From: Phycisphaeraceae bacterium
Lineage (GTDB): Bacteria > Planctomycetota > Phycisphaerae > Phycisphaerales > Phycisphaeraceae
DNA length: 8,825 nt
Reading direction: 5' to 3'
Assembly (NCBI GenBank): GCA_007119405.1
Contig: SKPT01000560.1
Location: 1-8,825, forward strand
Made by a program: the position numbers and the translations under genes. Below are positions 6,571 to 8,825 of this stretch, one piece after another. Below the pieces are notes generated by a model, which saw only the letters and a list, made by a program, of their open reading frames with translations, was not told the origin of the DNA and ran no database searches. The first letter of the stretch is position 1. The number at the start of each line of letters is the position of its first letter.

Positions 6571-6600
6571 GGCTGGCCGGCGTCGACACGCCGGCCAGCC
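6571..6600. terminator. Strong 12-bp hairpin, likely bidirectional terminator
   Basis: GGCTGGCCGGCG (6571-6582) is perfectly complementary to CGCCGGCCAGCC (6589-6600) around the six-base loop TCGACA. On the plus strand it is followed by TTCAT, only a short U-poor tail. It lies between the plus-strand transporter unit and the minus-strand tRNA, where both transcripts must stop, so a shared terminator is the natural reading. Confidence 0.65.
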
Positions 6601-6648
6601 TTCATAAACCCTTGCATTGTGCGACGCTATGCGAAGACATGCGAAAAG

Positions 6649-6740
6649 CGGAGCGGGCGGGATTCGAACCCGCGATGGGAGAGGATATCCCCCATAACGG
6701 TTTAGCAAACCGTCGCCTTCAGCCACTCGGCCACCGCTCC
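6649..6740 (-). tRNA. tRNA-Ser(GCT)
   Basis: Read on the minus strand, the acceptor stem GGAGCGG (6740-6734) pairs with CCGCTCC (6656-6650), followed by discriminator G at 6649 as usual for tRNA-Ser. The anticodon arm ACGGT-TTGCTAA-ACCGT carries GCT, which reads AGC/AGT serine codons. A long variable arm follows (GGGGGATATCC region), as in class II tRNAs. The T arm is GCGGG-TTCGAAT-CCCGC. The 3' CCA is not encoded (CTT follows) and must be added after transcription. The gene lies 39 bases downstream of the LolA-like gene on the same strand, with a hairpin between them. Confidence 0.97.
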
Positions 6741-6749
6741 GGACAACTG

Positions 6750-6776
6750 CATCGGCCGGCCAAGCCGTAGCCGATG
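6750..6776. terminator. Hairpin between the LolA-like gene and tRNA-Ser
   Basis: Just three bases after the LolA-like TAA the minus strand can fold an 11-bp stem: CATCGGC and CGGC pair with GCCG and GCCGATG. It has a two-base bulge (TA) and a three-base loop (TTG). The tail CAGTTGTCC is only weakly U-rich. It probably ends or trims the LolA-like mRNA before the tRNA. Confidence 0.45.
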
Positions 6777-6779
6777 ATC

Positions 6780-7703
6780 TTAATCCCTGCCCCGAGGCCT
6801 GTCCACACCCCCGGCCCCGCCAGGTTCGTCAGCCCCGCCCTCGCGTCCGGGGGCGCGTCCGGGGCCGCCGAAGCCGCCGCGGTCCTCCAGCCGGTGCTCG
6901 ACGACCTGCCAGCCGGGCTCGTCCGGCGGCTCGGTGCTGAACGTCTGCTCATCGGCCTCGAAGCCGGTCTCGAAACGGCGCAGGCTGATCACCGACTCCC
7001 GGCCATCCTCATCGCGCACGGTGAAGGCCCGCACCGGCAGCAGCAGGTCGCGGTCGTACCACAGGTCGATGCGCGACTGCTCGACCTCGACCCCCTCGCG
7101 CGGGGTCAGGCGCAGGCGCACCGTGTTCTCGAACGCCGGCACGCCCTCGCGCTCGTCGGCGAACGGGTCGCCCTGCTCCTGGATCAGCTTCACCTCGAAG
7201 CGCTGCATCACCGTCTCGCGCTCGAGATCCAGCGGCAGCACGAAGGGGCCTTCGCCGAGGCGCAGCAGGTCCTCGCCGGCGCGCTCCGGGGGCACAAGCT
7301 CGCGCCGAATAAACTGCCGCCGCTGCTCGAGGCGCTCGGCCAGCCATCGGCCGTCGAAGATCCAGCGCTGATCGTCCTCGACCAGGTGCTCGTCGGCAGC
7401 CCGGCGGTCGAAGTGCAGGTTGAAGCGCGCCGGCGGGCCGGCGTGGTAGACGAGGTTGCCGAAGCGCCACTGACGGTCGCCCAGCAGCGGCTGGACGGTC
7501 AGCAGCGCGACCTCGGCGCGCAGGGTGTCAAGGTCGCTGGCCCGGGCCTCGATGGCGTCGAGCCACTGCTCGGCCGACGCCGCCTCGCCGGGCGTTTCGG
7601 CCACGGGCTCGGGCGGCTGGGCGGGCTGGGCGGGCTCGGCGGCGATCGTTGGCGGGGCCAGGAGCGCGGCCAGCAACGTCAGGATCATCACGCGCCAGGT
7701 CAT
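6780..7703 (-). CDS. Secreted LolA-like outer-membrane lipoprotein carrier-type protein
   Basis: The start is taken at the ATG at 7703 (MTWRVMILTL), preceded at close spacing by AAAGGA (7713-7708), giving 307 residues. An upstream in-frame start at 7736 would add 11 residues ahead of the signal sequence and lacks support. Residues 1-22 form a signal peptide (MILTLLAALLAPPTIAA), probably cut near 21-22 and followed by a Pro/Ala/Glu linker to about 45. Residues 46-272 look like the LolA/LolB-type half-barrel: an N-terminal helix (EQWLDAIEARASDLDTLRAEV), then amphipathic strands such as RFNLHFDRR (93-101), RWIFDGRWLAERLE (113-126) and RIDLWYDRDLLLPVRAFTV (211-229). The last 35 residues are Gly/Arg/Pro-rich and look disordered. 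Planctomycetes often carry such proteins of unproven role; lipoprotein carriage to the outer membrane is inferred from fold only. It follows the GH2-like gene by 77 bases. Confidence 0.75.
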   Translation of the reverse strand: MTWRVMILTLLAALLAPPTIAAEPAQPAQPPEPVAETPGEAASAEQWLDAIEARASDLDTLRAEVALLTVQPLLGDRQWRFGNLVYHAGPPARFNLHFDRRAADEHLVEDDQRWIFDGRWLAERLEQRRQFIRRELVPPERAGEDLLRLGEGPFVLPLDLERETVMQRFEVKLIQEQGDPFADEREGVPAFENTVRLRLTPREGVEVEQSRIDLWYDRDLLLPVRAFTVRDEDGRESVISLRRFETGFEADEQTFSTEPPDEPGWQVVEHRLEDRGGFGGPGRAPGREGGADEPGGAGGVDRPRGRD

Positions 7704-7735
7704 AGCGTCCTTTCGTCGATTGCCTCCGGAGCACA

Positions 7736-7764
7736 AGTGTAGGCGGGGCGCGGGCCTTGGCGAA
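7736..7764 (-). promoter_or_regulatory. Weak promoter candidate for the LolA-like gene
   Basis: On the minus strand TACACT (7741-7736) would be a -10 element, with TTCGCC (7764-7759) 17 bases upstream as a poor -35. Spacing is ideal but the -35 matches only half of the consensus. The gene may instead be read through from the GH2-like gene. Confidence 0.2.
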
Positions 7765-7780
7765 GCCGCGGGCGGCTGGC

Positions 7781-8548
7781 TCAGGCGGCGGGGTCGGCGG
7801 GGAAGGCGTGGAAAACGCTGCGCGTCGGGTCCAGCCGGCGCAGGTGCTCGGCGACCGCGGCGCTGAGCCGGCCGAGGTGGCCGACGTACCAGCCCGCCAG
7901 CGACGGGTGCGTCGCCAGCCGGTCGACCTGGGCCTCGACGTCGAGCTCCGGCCGGGCGTCGGGATGCAGCGGCACCGCCTGCACCAGCAGCACGCCCGCG
8001 CGGTCCGCCGCCTCATACAGCACATCCGACGCGTAATGGTCGCGCACCAGCAGCAGCGCGTCGCCCGCGGCCGGCAGAAGCTGCGCCTCGTCCACGCGAT
8101 CCACCAGCACCACGCTGCGAATCTCGCACACCTGCCCGTTGACCAGCAGGCTCGGCTCGCGCGCCTCGGCGGGCGACGCCTCCTCGCTCGCCGCGCTGCG
8201 CACCGACGTCAGCCCCAGCGTCGCCCGCCGACGCGCCACGCGTCGGCCCCAGGCGCGCAGCTCAATGCTCAGCTCGTACAGCGCCTGCTCACCCATGCCC
8301 GCCGGCCACCAGCGCCGCGGACGCACCAGTTCCAGCCGCAGGCAGCCCGCCCCGGCGTCGAAGCTCAGCACCGTCTCGCCCTCGTCCTCGAACCCGTCGC
8401 TGCCGCGGATCCGGTACACCGCCGACAGCGGCGGCGGCGGCTCGTCGCGCTGCCACGCCAGGTGGACCTGCGCCTCGATGATCGCCTGATCTTCGTCGAC
8501 GTACCGCACCAGCGGCCTGACGCTGTGGATGCGCAACGCATCGGCCAT
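7781..8548 (-). CDS. Free-standing GH2-like protein lacking the catalytic acid/base (pseudoenzyme)
   Basis: The start is the ATG at 8548 (MADALRIHSV), with AAGGA (8564-8560) 11 bases upstream, giving 255 residues and no signal peptide. Residues 18-115 read as the immunoglobulin-like sandwich of glycoside hydrolase family 2, with the signature WWPAGMGEQALYELSIEL (80-97). Residues 133-247 follow the start of the GH2 barrel: LLVNGQVCEIRSVVLVDR (134-151) corresponds to the usual V-N-G-x-x-x-x-x-R-G block. YEAADRAGVLLVQAVPL (178-194) matches the usual D-x-x-D-x-x-G-I-L-V-W. HPSLAGWYVGHLG (214-226) aligns with H-P-S-I-x-x-W-S-L-G-N-E-x, and LDPTRSV (239-245) with L-D-P-T-R-P-V. In this alignment the Asn-Glu of the acid/base becomes His224-Leu225. 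The protein ends before the nucleophile, while full GH2 enzymes exceed 600 residues. Hydrolysis is therefore unlikely; a binding or regulatory role is possible. The open frame and biased codons argue against recent decay. Confidence 0.75.
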   Translation of the reverse strand: MADALRIHSVRPLVRYVDEDQAIIEAQVHLAWQRDEPPPPLSAVYRIRGSDGFEDEGETVLSFDAGAGCLRLELVRPRRWWPAGMGEQALYELSIELRAWGRRVARRRATLGLTSVRSAASEEASPAEAREPSLLVNGQVCEIRSVVLVDRVDEAQLLPAAGDALLLVRDHYASDVLYEAADRAGVLLVQAVPLHPDARPELDVEAQVDRLATHPSLAGWYVGHLGRLSAAVAEHLRRLDPTRSVFHAFPADPAA

Positions 8549-8676
8549 AACTGCACCCGTCCTTCGCGGCCGCACGGGCCGGCTCTGCATTTTATCGGCC
8601 AACCAAACGCCCGGCCCCAGTTTCCCTACGCCCGCTGTCACCCCCCGGATCGCCCCGAGCCACGCAACAACCCGCT

Positions 8677-8696
8677 CGCGGCTTCGCGAAACCGCG
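8677..8696. terminator. Weak hairpin downstream of the right-edge gene
   Basis: Read on the minus strand, CGCGGTTT and GAAGCCGCG can pair around the centre, with one G-T pair, to give a stem of seven to eight base pairs. No U tract follows. It lies between the stop of the right-edge membrane protein and the GH2-like gene and may partly end transcription there. Confidence 0.25.
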
Positions 8697-8709
8697 CCCC
8701 AACCACACC

Positions 8710-8825
8710 TCACCGCGCCTCACCCGGTGTCGCGAATGTGCGCAACCGTGTGATCAGGCCCGCCAGCCCGCGCCCACCCAGCAGCAAAACAATACCCATC
8801 ACCGTCAAGCCGAGGCGCGAGATGA
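8710..8825 (-). CDS. C-terminus of an unidentified membrane protein (cut by right window edge)
   Basis: An open minus-strand frame enters from the right edge and ends at the TGA at 8712-8710, showing 37 residues. They include one hydrophobic helix (LGLTVMGIVLLLGGRGLAGL) followed by a basic tail (ITRLRTFATPGEAR), as at the C-terminus of an inner-membrane protein with its end in the cytoplasm. Codon choice is mixed but largely GC-ending. The family cannot be told from this piece. It lies upstream of the GH2-like gene on the same strand, with 161 bases between them, so the two may share a transcript. Confidence 0.5.
   Translation of the reverse strand, partial: ISRLGLTVMGIVLLLGGRGLAGLITRLRTFATPGEAR

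Larger units (their letters stand above)
6306..6648. other. Intergenic region between convergent units
   Basis: This gap separates the plus-strand transporter unit from the minus-strand tRNA-Ser. It holds a doubtful short frame (6323-6511) and two hairpins (6529-6552 and 6571-6600). Between 6601 and 6648 there is a locally A/T-richer stretch with two copies of ATGCGAA (6629-6635 and 6639-6645). I see no RNA gene or mobile element in it. Confidence 0.6.

Noticed and set aside
4293..6617. Very long minus-strand open frame (774 codons) over the transporter gene
   Set aside because: Asp/Gly/Glu/His-rich low-complexity translation with no motif; the opposite strand encodes a family-recognised membrane protein.
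6774..7742. Plus-strand open frame over the LolA-like gene
   Set aside because: Antisense shadow. The minus-strand frame has a signal peptide, a ribosome binding site and a recognisable fold pattern.
8549..8713. GTG at 8713 as start of the GH2-like protein, overlapping the previous stop as GTGA
   Set aside because: The overlap is tempting, but the extra 55 residues use codons unlike the rest (AGG, TGT, GTA, ACA, AAA) and show no fold or motif. The ATG at 8548 begins the conserved part.
1..8825. CRISPR arrays, insertion sequences, integrase genes, tRNA-linked attachment repeats
   Set aside because: I found no regularly spaced repeats, no transposase motifs and no repeat of the tRNA-Ser 3' end elsewhere in the window.

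Overview
The window is GC-rich, with a strong C/G bias at third codon positions. Its protein content points to a planctomycete, most likely a Phycisphaerae-type marine bacterium. This is an inference from the families present: a DUF6785/DUF6784 membrane protein, a bacterial MGH1/GH63-like glucosidase, a decayed fragment of a SGSH-like sulfatase, a GH2-like protein and a LolA-like secreted protein. No mobile element, CRISPR array, rRNA or phage gene is visible.

Left part (1-2306, all minus strand). A sulfatase-like N-terminal fragment (2136-2306) has a very good ribosome binding site. Its stop codon overlaps the start of an archaeal-type zinc glucose dehydrogenase (1030-2139) as ATGA. After 45 bases comes a GH63/MGH1-like glucosidase (1-984), which leaves the window at its C-terminal side. 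These look like one transcription unit: one enzyme that could release glucose and one that could oxidise it.

Centre (2307-6305, plus strand). A divergent control region holds a 24-base perfect palindrome and a plausible sigma-70-type promoter. It drives a secreted protein of unrecognised family (2485-3774) and then an 814-residue polytopic DUF6785/DUF6784 protein (3861-6305) that resembles OPT-type transporters. Read together, the two divergent units could form a small glycan or oligosaccharide use locus: a secreted protein, a membrane transporter, a cytoplasmic glucosidase and a glucose dehydrogenase, with a lost sulfatase. That functional reading is inference.

Right part (6306-8825). A non-coding or nearly non-coding stretch with two hairpins ends the plus-strand unit and faces a minus-strand block. 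In transcription order that block holds the C-terminus of a membrane protein (8710-8825, cut by the window edge), a free-standing GH2-like protein that has lost its catalytic acid/base (7781-8548), a secreted LolA-like protein (6780-7703), and tRNA-Ser(GCT) (6649-6740).

The points most worth a second look are the coupled sulfatase remnant, the catalytically dead GH2-like protein, the unrecognised secreted protein paired with the transporter, and the 24-base palindrome in the divergent control region.
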